From Chelonoidis abingdonii (Eukaryota > Chordata > Testudines > Testudinidae), in the NCBI RefSeq assembly GCF_003597395.2, contig NC_133769.1:180063773-180127772 (forward strand): a stretch of 64,000 nt of DNA, given 5' to 3'. The notes under the pieces are model-generated. The model worked only from the letters and a program-made list of their open reading frames with translations, did no database searches and had not been told where the DNA came from. The translations under genes and the position numbers were made by a program. This document shows positions 21,381 to 32,596 of the stretch, piece after piece (position 1 is the stretch's first letter; each line of letters begins with the position of its first letter).

Positions 21381-21565
21381 TGAATAACTTCTTCCTCAGT
21401 GAAAGCTTTCCCTCTGGAACCACCACATCATGATGATCTTTCTTGGACTGAAGAAGGCTGGATGATGCTCCCTTCAGAGCCCATTATTGTTATTTCTAGC
21501 TCAGTATTCACTCTCCCAGGGATGATGGTGTTGCCTCTAAAGCATCCCTGGACTCTACTAGCTTA

Positions 21566-21812
21566 GGGCTTGTCTACACTTACAGCGCTGCGGTAGTGCT
21601 TAGTGAAGACGCTAGCTGTACCAACGGGAGAGCTTCTCCCGTGGGTGTAAGTACACCCCCCCAGCCCTGGGAGGCGATAGCTATCTCAAGGGGCGAAGGC
21701 CTCCCATTGGCATAGCGCTATACACTGGGGTTAAGCTAGTATTTCTACAATTTTCCACATGCCTAAGTGACATAGTTATACCAACATAAGTTGGTAGTGT
21801 GCAGACCAAGCC
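21566..21812. mobile_element. MITE in the duplicate locus
   Basis: The ends gggcttgtctacactta and tagtgtgcagaccaagcc are inverted repeats, with ta on both sides (a possible TA target duplication). It interrupts sequence aligned with 4195-4215 in the first locus, where it is absent. The ends resemble those of the MITE at 59405-59624. Confidence 0.7.
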
Positions 21813-22439
21813 TAGGCGAGTAGAGGACCGGGATTGAAAATTAAACCCAGATACCTTGCATTTCAGCCCATACCACTAACCACAGGTGCAGCAGACCAGG
21901 CCAAGCCAGTGGAAATATTCTTGCACAGCAAGGAGGTAAGAGGAATGAGAAAAAGCCTCCACTCAGTAAGTGCATTAAATGATGACTGCAGCCTGGTACA
22001 TGGAAAGGCCAAGGATCTGCAGCGGTTAAGTCTGGGGATTTGTGGATTTGTTCCAAATCTTAGTATCAGTTATCAGATATGGCCCTGTACCATACACACA
22101 CAGAAATTGGTCCGGGATCTGCTTTACAGAAAAGTTTCTGTAGTGAGCTAGAATGGAGATGTTATTTCTAGGGGAATGCAGAACTCCCTAGTCCAGTGTT
22201 TCCCCAAGTGTGGGAAAGATCACATTAGTGTTGAGGAGTCACAAAGGCCTAGCCAGTGAGGATGCAGACAGGCATCTGAATTGCTTTCCAGAGTCTCAGC
22301 ATCCATAAATCTCTAGTGGTTAGTTTTAATTTTAAATGGAGGAAAATCTTTGAAAACAAGACCAGACTGTACCCGATGCAACAATGTCTGCCTGAATCTG
22401 TAGAGAGCCAGAAACAATAGCACTGAAGTGTGACTGGTC

Positions 22440-24210
22440 ATAGAAATTCGAGGGCTGGAAGAGACCTCAAGAGGTCATCAAGTTCAGCCCCTTGCATTGT
22501 GGCAGAACCAAGTAAACCTAGACCATCCCTGACAGGTTTTTGTCTGCCTTGGTTTTGAAAACCTCCAATAATGGGGACTCCACAATCTCCCCTGGAAGAC
22601 TATTCCAGAGCTTAACTAGTCTTACACTTAAGAATTTTTTCCTTTAATATCTAACCTAAATCTCTCTTGCTGCAGATTAAGCCCACTTCTTCTTGTTCTA
22701 CCTTCAGTGGACATGGAGAACAACCGATCACAGTCCTCTTTATAACAACTCTTAACATATTTGAAGACTGTTATCAAGTCACCCCACAGTCTTCATTTCT
22801 CAAGACTAAAGAAACCTAGTTTTTTTTAAACCTTTCCACTTGGGCCAGGTTTTTTATCCGCTTTGTTACTCTCCTCTGGACTCTCTCCAGTTTGTCCACA
22901 TCTTTCCTAGATTGTGGTGCCCACAATTGGACAAAGTACTACGGCTGAGGCCTTACCAGTGCTTAGTAAAGCAGGATAATTACTCCAGGGTCTTACATGT
23001 GACCCTCCTGTTAATACAGCCCCAGAATATTAGCCTTTTTCACAGCTGCAACACATTATTAACTCATATTCAATTTGTGATGCACTATAACCCCCAGATC
23101 TTTTTCAGCAATACCATGACCTAGCCAATTATTCCATTTTTTGTACTTGTGTGTTTGATTTTTCCTACCTCAGTGAAGTATTTTGTACTTTATTGAATTT
23201 TATCCTGTTGAATTCAGACCAATTTTCCAATTTGTCAAGGTCATTTTGAATTCTAATTCTGTCCACCAAAGTGCTTGCAACCTCTCTCAGCTTAGTGTCA
23301 TCTGCAAATTTTATAAACATATTATCCATTTTATTATCCAAGTCATTAAGGAAAATATAGAATAGTACTGGACCCATTACTGACCTCCTGTGTGACCCCA
23401 CTAGATAGATCTTCCCAGTTTGACAGCAAACCATTGATATCTTTACGTTGAATACAATCTTTCAACCAGTTGTGCACCCACCTTATAGTAATTTCATCTA
23501 GACCACATTTCCCTAGTTTGCTTATGAGGACTGTGCCAAAACCCTTACTGAAATCAAGATATATCACAACTACTGATTTCCCACTATCCACTAGAACAGT
23601 AACCCTGTCAAGGAAGGAAATTAGGGTGGTTTGGAATGATATGTTCTTGGCAAATCCATGCTGGCTATTTCTTATAACCCTATTATCCTCCACATGCTTA
23701 CAAATTGATTGGGTAATTGTTTTAGTATTTTTCCAGGTATCAAAGTTAGGCTGATTGGTCTATAATTCCCAACTATGTTTGCCTTTCTCTAGACTTCTGG
23801 GACCTGACCTGTGCTCCAGGATTTCTCAAAGATAATTGCTGATGGTTCCGAGACTGCGTCAGCTAGTTCCTTAAGTAACCTAGAATGAATTTCAGCAGGC
23901 CCTGCAGATTGAATACATTTGCCTTATCTAAATATTTTTAAACCAGTTCTTTCCATATTTTGGCTTTGATTCCTTGCCCCTTGTTAATATTGTGTGGAGT
24001 ATCTAGTCGCCATTGACCTTTTTAGTGAAGACTGGAGCTTTCTTGATGTCAGTTATTAGCTCTTCTTCCCCGTTAAATAGAGGACCTACACTTGAGTCTT
24101 TTTCTTGCTCCTGATGTATTTAAAGAACCTTTTTTTATTGCCTTTTATGTCCCTTGCTAGGTGTAACTCATTTGGCCTTAGCCTTTCTGATTTTTACCTC
24201 CTTCAATGGC
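22440..24210 (-). mobile_element. CR1 LINE, antisense, with reverse transcriptase remnants
   Basis: On the minus strand the 23346-23693 stretch reads VIYLDFSKGFGT and WVHNWLKDCIQRKDINGLLS. The 23165-23434 stretch reads FADDTKLREVAS, the FADD-type catalytic motif of CR1 reverse transcriptase, then the GPVLFYIFLNDLDN block in another frame position. The copy has frameshifts and is dead. The 3' end (catagaaattcgagggctgg) lies at 22440. The element sits in the intron upstream of the degenerate V exon and has no counterpart in the first locus. Confidence 0.9.
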
Positions 24211-24845
24211 TGCTAACTCAGATACCAGTGATGATACTTTTAATTGGTGACACTCTTAACTATTTTCCTGCTCATTGAAAGCTTGTCAGAAAGGAAAGGT
24301 ATTTACTTTTGAGTGACATCCCATTTTGGTGCCATGGTGGGAGAGTTTGGGAGATACCACAATTCATCATCTTTTCCAGTCAAGAGGAACCCAGGACACT
24401 GGAGCCCAGCCCAGGGAAAGCCAAACCCAATGATCCCAATGGAATCTTTGGGAATGAGATGCTTTGTTACAGAAAAAAATTAATGTTGCCACTTGGCAAT
24501 GATAACTATAGAGAAAGCCACGGTTAGGTAAAACTGTTGTAAACCTGAAAGACAATGACTGATTTCAGTTTTAAAAAATAAAATCATTCGTATTACAACA
24601 TTTATTAACATCCACTATTGAGTATTCTATGTCATTCCTTAAAATAAACATTTAAGAACATGCTTTTAAAATTCAAATTTCATTTCATTTAATTCACCGG
24701 GGAGGAGATTGCTCCAATGGACAGGACTGGTTTCATATCCCTGACGAGGGACAACACATTGGCCAGTTAGGAAAATGCTGCCTAGTCTATAATCACAGCT
24801 TGAGTGATGTTTTCATTTCTCCTTCCCCTTCTGTGTCCTCTCCAT

Positions 24846-25457
24846 ATGACAACATAGTATCTGCAGTGGTCAGTACTTTGGGGTGCTGTGATGCCCTAAC
24901 ATCTCAGTGGAGACCCTCCTTTCAGCACCATAGAGGATTACACTCATTGCTTGTTGCAGGGTCAGCAACCTTTCAGAAGTGGTGTGCTGAGTCTTCATTT
25001 AATCACTCTAATTTAAGGTTTTGTGCGCCAGTAATACATTTTAACATTTTTAGAAGGTCTCTTTCTATAAGACTATAATATATAACTAAACTATTGTTGG
25101 ATGTAAAGTAAATAAGGTTTTAAAAATGTTTAAGAAGCTTCATTTAAAATTAAATTAAAATGCAGAACCCCCCCGGACCGGTGGCCAGGCCCTGGGCAGT
25201 GTGAGTGCCACTGAAAATCAGCTCGGTGGCATACATGCCATAGGTTGCCTACCCCTGGCTTATTGGCACATGTGGCTGATAAGAACCAGACAAGCAGAAC
25301 AATCTGCAGTGAGAGGATGTCCTGGAAATCTGGAAGTGATTATGAACTTGCACTTAAGGTTGAGCCTGTGAGACTCACTGATGGGGGGAAATTTACAGCT
25401 ATGAGATTGCAAGGAGTGATAGAAACCTACACTGAAGCTTCTATCAGATTATGTTAA
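24846..25457 (+). pseudogene. Degenerate CD200R-like V exon (second copy), split by a MITE
   Basis: It aligns with the V exon at 4622-4936. The acceptor ctccag has become ctccat, so the splice AG is lost. The first part (24846-24956) still encodes VSAVVSTLG-like sequence and a tgg codon. A hAT MITE then occupies 24957-25257, and the exon resumes at 25258 with NQTSRTICSERMSW and VEPVRLTDGG, close to the NKTVRTNCSERMDW and HPVRLSDEGN of the first copy. After that an extra t shifts the frame, and the F-strand cysteine codon TGT is TAT. The donor GT is intact but the last exon base is A. It cannot make an Ig domain. Confidence 0.85.
24957..25257. mobile_element. hAT-type MITE inserted in the pseudo-exon
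   Basis: It begins cagggtcagcaacctttc and ends aggttgcctacccctg as inverted termini. The flanking 8-mers gcttgttg (24949-24956) and gcttattg (25258-25265) agree at 7 of 8 bases. The AT-rich middle and the gaccggtggccagg block are non-coding. Removing the element and one flank restores the continuity of the alignment with the first V exon. Confidence 0.85.
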
Positions 25458-25889
25458 GTAAGGGACACCTTGTGCATAGGCCCTGGGTTTATAAAAATTT
25501 TTTTGTGAGGCCCAAAGTTCAGGGGCTGAAGCCCCCAGCTGGGATGTAAGGGGCAAAGTCCCTACACTTGGAGGCCTGGGGGAACATGGAGGGGAATTAA
25601 GCCCCTGCCAGTAGGTGTAGCATGACAGAGGTGTGGCTCTGCCAAATGTAAGTGGCATTGTAATCTTGTGTACTAGGTCACAATGCCACTCAAATTTGGG
25701 GCGAATGGGCAAGTAATCTTGGCCCCCTCCTTAGCAAAATTCTGGTTGTACCCCTGATTCAAACATTGGTGGGATCAGGCCCACTGCCCAGAATATTGGT
25801 GGGGCACGGGCCCCACAAGTCCATATAACTCAGTACCTATGACTGTGTCTCACATTCTCAACAGTAGGGCAAAACCCCAAACTGGTTGT

Positions 25890-26172
25890 GAGGGTTGCCA
25901 TATTTGGGGTCGGGAAGGAATTTTCCTCCAGGATAGATTGGCAGAGGCCCTGGAGGTTTTTCGCCTTTCTCTGTAGCATGGGGCACGGGTTACTTGCTGG
26001 AGGATTCTCTGCAGCTTGAGGTCTTCAAACCACAATTTGAGGACTTCAATAACTCAGACATAGGTTAGGGGTTTGTTACAGGAGTGGGTGGGTGAGATTC
26101 TGTGGCCTGCGTTGGGCAGGTCGTCAGACTAGATGATCATAATGGTCCCTTTTGACCTTAAAGTCTATGAGT
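25890..26172 (+). mobile_element. CR1 LINE 3' end
   Basis: It carries the same 3'UTR as at 1754-2010, from ggttgccatatttggggtc through gcagaggccctggaggttttt to the tail gatgatcataatggtcc and ttaaagtctatgagtc. Only the 3' tip is present, the usual 5' truncation of CR1. Confidence 0.9.
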
Positions 26173-27169
26173 CATGCTGCTGGGTCACACCCCATGAGTG
26201 GAGGGGAAAGATCGTCCATATTGTATGGTTGCTATCACAATGGTCAGGGGAAAGAAAGAGCAGCTTACTTCCTGCTGCCACTACTACTGTTGCCCTCTGT
26301 CTCCCATCCCCCAGCAGCTGTTTAACCCTCCCTCTTTCCCTCTCCCCCATCTGACTGGCACTCAGCTCTGGGGTAAGTGGAATTTCAAGAGGCCCTGAAA
26401 TTGATTTTGTAACATCTTGCAGTGGCACTGTCCAATAGCAGAGCACTGTGCTGATTGAGGTGGAGGTGGAGTGGCACCTGGAATGAAAAGAGAAGAAACC
26501 TTCTCCAGAAGCAACCTTCTACCTAGTAGCCAGCAGCAGCCCCCTGCCCAGAACCAATTTCTCACCTGCCTATTGAGCACAAACCTCAAAACACTGACAC
26601 ACAAGTCCCCCAATCAGCCCCAGCTCCAAGAAACAAGTCTGCACACCCCAGAAGCAGGCATAGTTTTTCGTAAAGGTTCAAATTACATAATCGCAGGATT
26701 GTGGAATTGTGTGGGTGGCAGCTAAAAGATGATGGTATATTTAGGATCCCTGGTGGAAGCAACTTGAGAACCACTAGTACAAATGACCTGATTGGCCTCT
26801 GACCAACAGAATCCCACTCCTCTTCTGTTTCAGAGAATATTGCAGTTAGCATTTCACCACTGGAAACCTGGGATAAAATATTGGTTAAAAATGATGTGAG
26901 TTGGTGTCTTTGATTCAGTCCCTAATAGTTTGATCCATGTTCTCTCTAAAATTCAGGATGAGCACGAATGATCAAGGCTGCATTGCCTCCTTTCCACATA
27001 ATACACCACAGTGGAGCCTGTCTGATGAGTAGATGAGCTTTCAGTTAGGTCCATTTTGTTCCCAGAGTAGGAATTTTCCTCATTTACAGAAAAACACTCT
27101 TGACTATTATGGTTCCCAACCTCCTCCTTTCACGCTGTAGCCAGATCACACTTGAGTCCAAAATATGTT
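26173..27169. other. Intron of the duplicate locus, no exon found
   Basis: I recognise no Ig C2 exon or clear repeat here. The short open frames are incidental. Confidence 0.4.
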
Positions 27170-27336
27170 GATGGTTTGAGCATGGGACTGCTAAACCTAG
27201 GGTTGTGAGTTCAGTCCTTGAGGGGGCCATTTAGGGAACTGGGGTAAAAAATCTATCTGGGGATTGGTCCTGCTTTGAGCAGGGGGTTGGACCTAGATGA
27301 CCTCCTGAGGTCCCTTCCAACCCTGATAATCTATGA
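27170..27336 (+). repeat. tRNA-derived SINE with CR1-like tail
   Basis: The 5' part gatggtttgagcatgggac, then ggttgtgagttcagtcc, has A-box and B-box-like spacing of a pol III promoter. The 3' part ggggttggacctagatgacc, cttccaaccctgataat and ctatga resembles a CR1 3' tail. This fits turtle-type SINEs, which borrow the CR1 machinery. Confidence 0.8.
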
Positions 27337-27499
27337 ACTGGGAAGAGGAGCGTTTGAGCTCTTAGCACTCTGGGCTGGGGTAGCAGTCAGCTTTACAGAT
27401 GTTAATACAATGGGATGCATTTTGTTTGCTCACATCAAATTCTGTTGTTAATTTATCACTGTGGATACAAGTGGGAGTCACTGAATTCTGTACTTTACC

Positions 27500-28107
27500 C
27501 TTATTATGCTATGCCAAGAACTACCCTAATGCAACGTTAAGGTTGACATTTTAACAATGCGAAGTTCAGTGAATTCAGAACTAAGACTGACCTAGCATTG
27601 TTGCAATGTGACAGGATGCATGTATTGGCATCGGAATGGATGCACAAGTTTCAGGGAAGGACAGTGGAAATAGCTGCATGCTGGTGCACACCACTTTTGG
27701 AAGCAGCTGGCTAGGGACCAACTATCAAAAGTCACTGAGAATATAATTATCAGCATATAATATCATCTGCCAATGACTGGATCTCCTGGTTCAGTATTTG
27801 CTAGTAGCACAATATGTCCCTGACTGTAACATTTTAAAAAATGCAATATTAATTCCTTTTCTGGCTGTAAGTCACTCACATATATAACATCCTGACAATT
27901 ACCCACACATTGCCCACCTCTCTCTTCATTCCCAAACACTCGCTCTTCGCTAAGCAACTGCCTCTCATACTCAGAGCTCCTAGAGATCCAGCACTCCTCC
28001 TCTCACTCTGCTGTGCATCAAACACCCTGGCACCACTCATTGTCAATTGCCCACCAGGGCTTATGCTTGTCACTTTTCTTTCATTTTGTTTCTTGCTCTC
28101 CTTCCAG
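27500..28107. other. Intron block conserved with the first locus
   Basis: 27510-27840 aligns with 7080-7417, and 27850-28006 with 9115-9268 (cctccttcatcatt-type and tagagatccaccactc-type blocks). 28030-28060 aligns with 11400-11440. In the first locus these blocks are separated by two transposons and an LTR, so this copy shows the pre-insertion order. Confidence 0.7.
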
Positions 28108-28218
28108 AGTTTTCAGAGGCTGATATCATTTCCTCTGTACTCCATTATCTCCACACAAGACTTTCTTTCTGTATTTTCATCATAGTACCCATTTGAGGCT
28201 GTACATTATGATATCAAG
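28108..28218 (+). pseudogene. Degenerate CD200R-like transmembrane exon (second copy)
   Basis: The exon is flanked by ctctccttccag and gtaagtc, and the first intron bases (gtaagtcattcggagcctag) match gtaagtcacttggagcttag after 13563. It is 111 bp against 102 bp and keeps phase 1-1. It reads FSEADIISSVLHYLHTRLSF, then CIFIIVPI, then TGA, so the hydrophobic segment is cut by a stop. No equivalents of the 15673 or 17269 exons were seen downstream. Confidence 0.7.
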
Positions 28219-28712
28219 GTAAGTCATTCGGAGCCTAGACACTGACCACTCTTGGACACAGAGAAAAGCCTCAGTATCCTGATACTAAACAGGTCTCAAG
28301 CCACAGAAATGCCCTTGTGCCTCATTCCTGACAATGCACAGTGGGAAGGAAATACCCTGTTGCCCCCTTGCCATTTCTGCTGGAGTGCATGCTTGGGCTT
28401 CGTAACACTCTCTGGGCCTTCGGATGGTGGTTGTACCCTGATGTGCAGTCTCTGACATGCCCTTTTAGCCTCCAGCAGATGTGAAAGCCTGACAGCACAG
28501 AGGCATTAAAGGTAAAAGTGACCAGTATGTGCTATTTGAATATCGTTTGTACCTTGGGGCTGAAGAAGAGGGAATTTGAAGTTTCTCTCTCCAGTTCCCT
28601 TCCTGGAGAAGAGCAAGAAGAATATGTCTTCTCTGTGCTTATAGCTTGGGTTCTGTTACTATGCCTTCTTCTATGTTCCCTGGACTCCTGTAGTACATCC
28701 CTCTGGCATGGC
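28219..28712. other. Tail of the duplicated segment, non-coding
   Basis: Weak similarity to the sequence after 13564 persists to about 28400-28500 and then fades. No gene is recognised. Confidence 0.4.
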
Positions 28713-28731
28713 GGGGGGGGGGGGGGGGGGG
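28713..28731 (+). repeat. G homopolymer run (19 bases)
   Basis: An uninterrupted G run in the given sequence. Its length may be an assembly or sequencing estimate. Confidence 0.9.
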
Positions 28732-29100
28732 AGCAGCTAGATTCACAACAAAACTTAACAAACTCTCACCTTAACATTTAGGCACCTAGAAAATCACTGG
28801 GATACATAAAGCCTGATCTGAGTGCCTAAGCTCCCAATACAATGGATGGAGGGAGATAGTCACCTCAGAATAGGAGTCACAAAAGCCAGCACACTCGGTT
28901 GCTCCCTGCCTAAATTAACTAATGGGAGCGGTGCGGGACATATGCTAAACCCTCTCCCCCTGTTTGGAGATTAGATGCCCAAGTCCAGCCTGCAGGGAAG
29001 TGCCTCTTTTCATTTGGGATTCTCAGCAGCAACTCTGGCTTGACAATAGGCATCTATTCCATTTTTGCAAGAAGCAGAAGTGTGGTGGGAGGAGAGAGAG

Positions 29101-29668
29101 AAGAAGCCCATCTCCTCCCGTAACATTTAACCCAGGGGTTAGGTATTCCCTTGGGATGTGGGAGACCCCTAGTTCAAATCCTCACCTTTAGCTGAGGGAC
29201 AGAAGGGATTTGAACAAGAATCTGTTACCTCTCTGTAAATGCCTTAACTACTGGGCTATGGCATATCTGCACGTGGGGTTCCCAAAGTCTCTCTTGCTGA
29301 AGCTGTTCCACTGTGGATAAATAATTTTAAAAGTCACTGGAGCAGGGGGACTGGATGCTGGGTCTCCTACCTCCCTGGTGAGTGCTCTAATCACCAGTCT
29401 ACAGAGTCATTTTCATGCTTCTGTGTGCATGCTCTCTTTGGCCCAATGATTCTTTCATTATTCATCCACAGTGGAACAGCTTCAGCAGGAGAGCCTGAGG
29501 GAGCCCCACAGCATAGCTCAGTGGTTAGGTCACTGGCTTGAGAGGTGGCAAAGTCCTGTTCAAATTTATTCTCCCACTCAGGCAGAGAGAGGAGTTGAAC
29601 CAGATGCCCCCCAGGGGAGTACCCTAACTGCTGGGCTAAAAGTTACAGAGGAAGTCAGCCTCCTCCCA
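29101..29668. mobile_element. Fold-back element made of two inverted tRNA-like arms
   Basis: Left arm 29101-29325 and right arm 29456-29668 are inverted copies; for example gctgaagctgttccactgtg at about 29296 is the reverse complement of cacagtggaacagcttcagc at about 29467. The loop is about 130 bp. On the plus strand the right arm has an A-box-like tagctcagtggttaggtcac and a B-box-like gttcaaat, suggesting a tRNA-derived origin. The left arm holds the same features on the minus strand. A related half-element may lie at 54485-54660. Confidence 0.7.
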
Positions 29669-29812
29669 ACTAGCCACTTTGTGTAAGCTCATCTATAGGC
29701 ATCCAGGAGGCAAGCCAGGCATGTCAGATGCAGGAACACCTGTCTTCTGGTGTGCTAATGGCTTTGGGGATAAGGTGGGGTCCTGATGCCTGGAGGGAAG
29801 TAGCAGTGTGTG

Positions 29813-30660
29813 CAGGGCCTGCTCCAGCTTTTCTGCCGCCGCAAGCCGCAAAAAAATAAATAATATATAATAAATGTGTAGGAACATTGCCAGCGTGGCT
29901 AGGTAAGACCAAGAATGGGAGATTCACAGAAGGTTGTGGAAATAGCAGGGCTAAGATTCTGTGGGACTTCCAGATCCAGACGGACAGGCAGGGTACTGGC
30001 CAATTAAACCAGAATATCATGGTAATAGACAAGGACCAGAAGACAGCGTGGTGATAGATATAGCAGTGCCAAGTGACAGCAACATCCGGAAGAAAGGAAT
30101 ATGAGAAGCTGGAGAAGTACGGGCCTGAAAGAGGAACTAGAGAGGATGTGGAAAGTGAAGGCCAAAAGTGGTCCCAGTGGTGGTAGGAGCACTCGGGCTG
30201 TGACTCCTAAGCTGGGTGAGTGGCTCCAACAGATCCAGGAACAAATCAGAGCTCTCGTCAAAAGAGTGCAGTGCTAGGAACAGCTAAGATACTGCGCAGA
30301 ACCCTCAAACTCCCAGGCCTCTGGTAGAGGACCCGAGGTTGAGGAAGACACATACCACCCATAGGGGTGAGAGGGGAATTTTTTTTCTATTTTTTTTTTT
30401 ATAAAGACGAGTGGCGGCACTTCGGCGGCAGCTCAATCACACCACTTCTTCTGCGGCACTTCGGTGGTGGGTCCTCCCTTGCTTCCTCTTCGGCAGCAAT
30501 TTGGCAGCAGCTCAAAGAGGAAGAGAGGGAGTAAAGGACCCACCATCGAATTTCCGCCAAAGACCCGGACGTCCCATCCCAATACCAGATGGAGTGCTGC
30601 CCCATTGAATTGGCTACCCCAAGCACCTGCTTGCTACGCTGGTGCCTGGAGCCGGCCCTG
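29813..30660. mobile_element. hAT-type element with 8-bp target duplication
   Basis: It begins cagggcctgctccagctt and ends ctggagccggccctg, with flanks agtgtgtg (29805-29812) and agtgcgtg (30661-30668), 7 of 8 identical. The outer 60 bp on the left and 250 bp on the right resemble the families at 3707 and 19146. The central part (about 29880-30390), bordered by A-rich and T-rich tracts, differs and may be a nested insertion. No transposase. Confidence 0.75.
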
Positions 30661-30669
30661 AGTGCGTGT

Positions 30670-31687
30670 GCACAGGAGGAGAAACCCAGACACCCTAGAG
30701 AACTTTATTGCAAATACTTAGGTGCTGAGCGAGTTTAGGAACCTACAGGGTTTTGTGGGAGCTTAGTGAATCTCAGAGGGGCCCGATTCTGGGATTTAGA
30801 AGGCTAAGGTAATAGGTACCTAAGTTCTTATTTTTTTACTATAGCTCTAGGGCTTTCAAGCGAAACTCCTGCTGGCCCAACACTTTCTGAGTAGGATGCT
30901 ATCTTCTTCCTGAGCAGGCCATAATTCAAGTTCTCTTCCTTCTTGACAGGTGGCACAATGACTGGTTAAGTGAATCCAAAGATGTATTGCCTATGGGATA
31001 CCTCAGGCAGGGGATCAGTTCTGTTTCCTATTGTAAGGTGGTACAATAAAGTTTAAAAACTGGAGTACAGCCAGGCTTTAAGGTAGGCAGGTATTACCAA
31101 ATGGAAGAACGGTAAAGTTCCATGACATTTAAAGCCTAATCTTAAAAGTTTCCTTTACATCTCCTGCTGCTGTTTCATTCACAAACCTTTGCTTTTTTGC
31201 TTTCATTTGTCATGTTTCTCAAATTAAACATTTTGTAGAAACAGGAAGTAAAACAACGTCTTCTCTCTCTCTCTAGATTTTATCACTAAAAGACTGAAAA
31301 TAAAATCATAATTTAATCTACTGGGTTCAAGAGTGTTAAGCTTAGTGTTCCAGCTGGCAATAACTGTGGGCAGGTGAGATACTAACTGTATCAGCGAAGC
31401 CAACGTCTTTCTGTCAACCCTTCTGATCTGTGGCGATTTTGTTCTGGGTCATCTAGTTCTCTGGGCAGAATGCTGCTGCTATTGTGCTGCTGGGCGAGAG
31501 TGTAGTGTATGACTCTTTCATACAAAGTGTCTTTGTTTTCATCTTTTTTCTTGTTTCCAAATTTGAGGGTTGGTGTCTGTTTACCCATGTCTCTGATATT
31601 TGCTGTGCATGTGTGAGCCCATGTTTCAGAACTGGCCACTTAAATTAGTACTTGCCCCCAATGTGTATCCAAAATCTGTATTTGGTA
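30670..31687. other. Non-coding, partly repeat-derived
   Basis: 30700-30840 carries taggtacctaag-type phrases of a dispersed MITE family. The rest shows no recognised gene or repeat. Confidence 0.35.
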
Positions 31688-31980
31688 GCACCATATTTGG
31701 TGTCAGAAAGGAATTCCCCCCCGGGTCAGATTGTCAGAGACCCTGGCGGGGGGTTTCACTTTCCCCTGCAGCATGGGGTATGGGTCACATGCAGGTTTAA
31801 ACTAGTGTTAACCGTGAATTCTCTATAACTTGACATCTTTAAACCATGATTTGAGGCCTTCAGTAACTCAGCCAGAGGCTAGGTGTGTATTACAGGAGTA
31901 GGTGGGTGAGGTTCTTTGGCCTGCAATGTGCAGGATTCAGACTAGATGATCATTCTGGCCTTAAAGTCTATGTGTATGCA
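31688..31980 (+). mobile_element. CR1 LINE 3' end
   Basis: It carries the same 3'UTR blocks as at 1754 and 25890: gcaccatatttggtgtcag, the gtcagagaccctgg block, gcagcatggggtatggg and the tail tagatgatcattctgg and ccttaaagtctatg. It is more diverged than the other two copies. Confidence 0.85.
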
Positions 31981-32224
31981 GTGACCATTTTGTGTGTGTT
32001 AATCTTATGGAAAAGCCTTATAGACTTTAATAGAAGGGGATAGCTTTTCTATCGAATTTTTTAACCATCTTGTGGAATGCAATAGAAAATTACTGTATAG
32101 CCCTGCTATAAAAGTCTATGGAATGGCTAAAACAACTATGGAAATGATAAAATTTGTTCTTGAATTTTTTAGATTTTAGGAGAAATTTCTGTCTGATCCT
32201 ATTGATTTTGTCCCTATTAAGGCT

Positions 32225-32345
32225 CAGATCCTTCGGCCACTTGCAGAAGTGCTTAACTTGACTACCATGAGTAGTCCTCTTGAAATCAATTGGCTTACTT
32301 ATAGCAGTAAAGATAAGCACATGGGTGTTTGGAGAATTGGGATCT
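32225..32345. repeat. Small palindromic MITE-like repeat
   Basis: The order cagatcct, then gtgcttaact, then actaccatgagtagtcc, then gaaatcaattgg, then agataagcacatggg, then attgggatc is roughly self-inverted. The same family appears at 50884-51000. Confidence 0.5.
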
Positions 32346-32596
32346 AAACTGTAGAACACAGTTTTATAAGGGTGATGAAAGGATTTGACATTTACAGAGC
32401 TTATTGGAAAATCCTACAGGTCTACATTTTCCAAAGTGATTAGTAATTTTGGGTGCCCAACCTGAACCCCCTTAAAGAGGTCTGATTTTCAGAGGGTGAG
32501 TACTCAGGTCTTTCTGAAAATCAGGCCCTGTTAAAGCGTTTCAGGTTGGAAGCACTAGACGTTACTAGTGTTGTCCCCCCAGGATATGAGCAAGCC

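Noticed and set aside
21900..22151. ORFs at 21834-22151 as a coding exon
   Set aside because: The region aligns with intron sequence of the first locus and has no domain signal.
24371..24535. A possible extra exon after ttttccag with an open frame (EEPRTLEPSPGKAKPNDPNG)
   Set aside because: No donor in a matching phase, no counterpart in the first locus, and no domain similarity.
29515..29585. A tRNA gene (tagctcagtggttagg and gttcaaat boxes)
   Set aside because: No complete cloverleaf; the sequence is one arm of a fold-back repeat.
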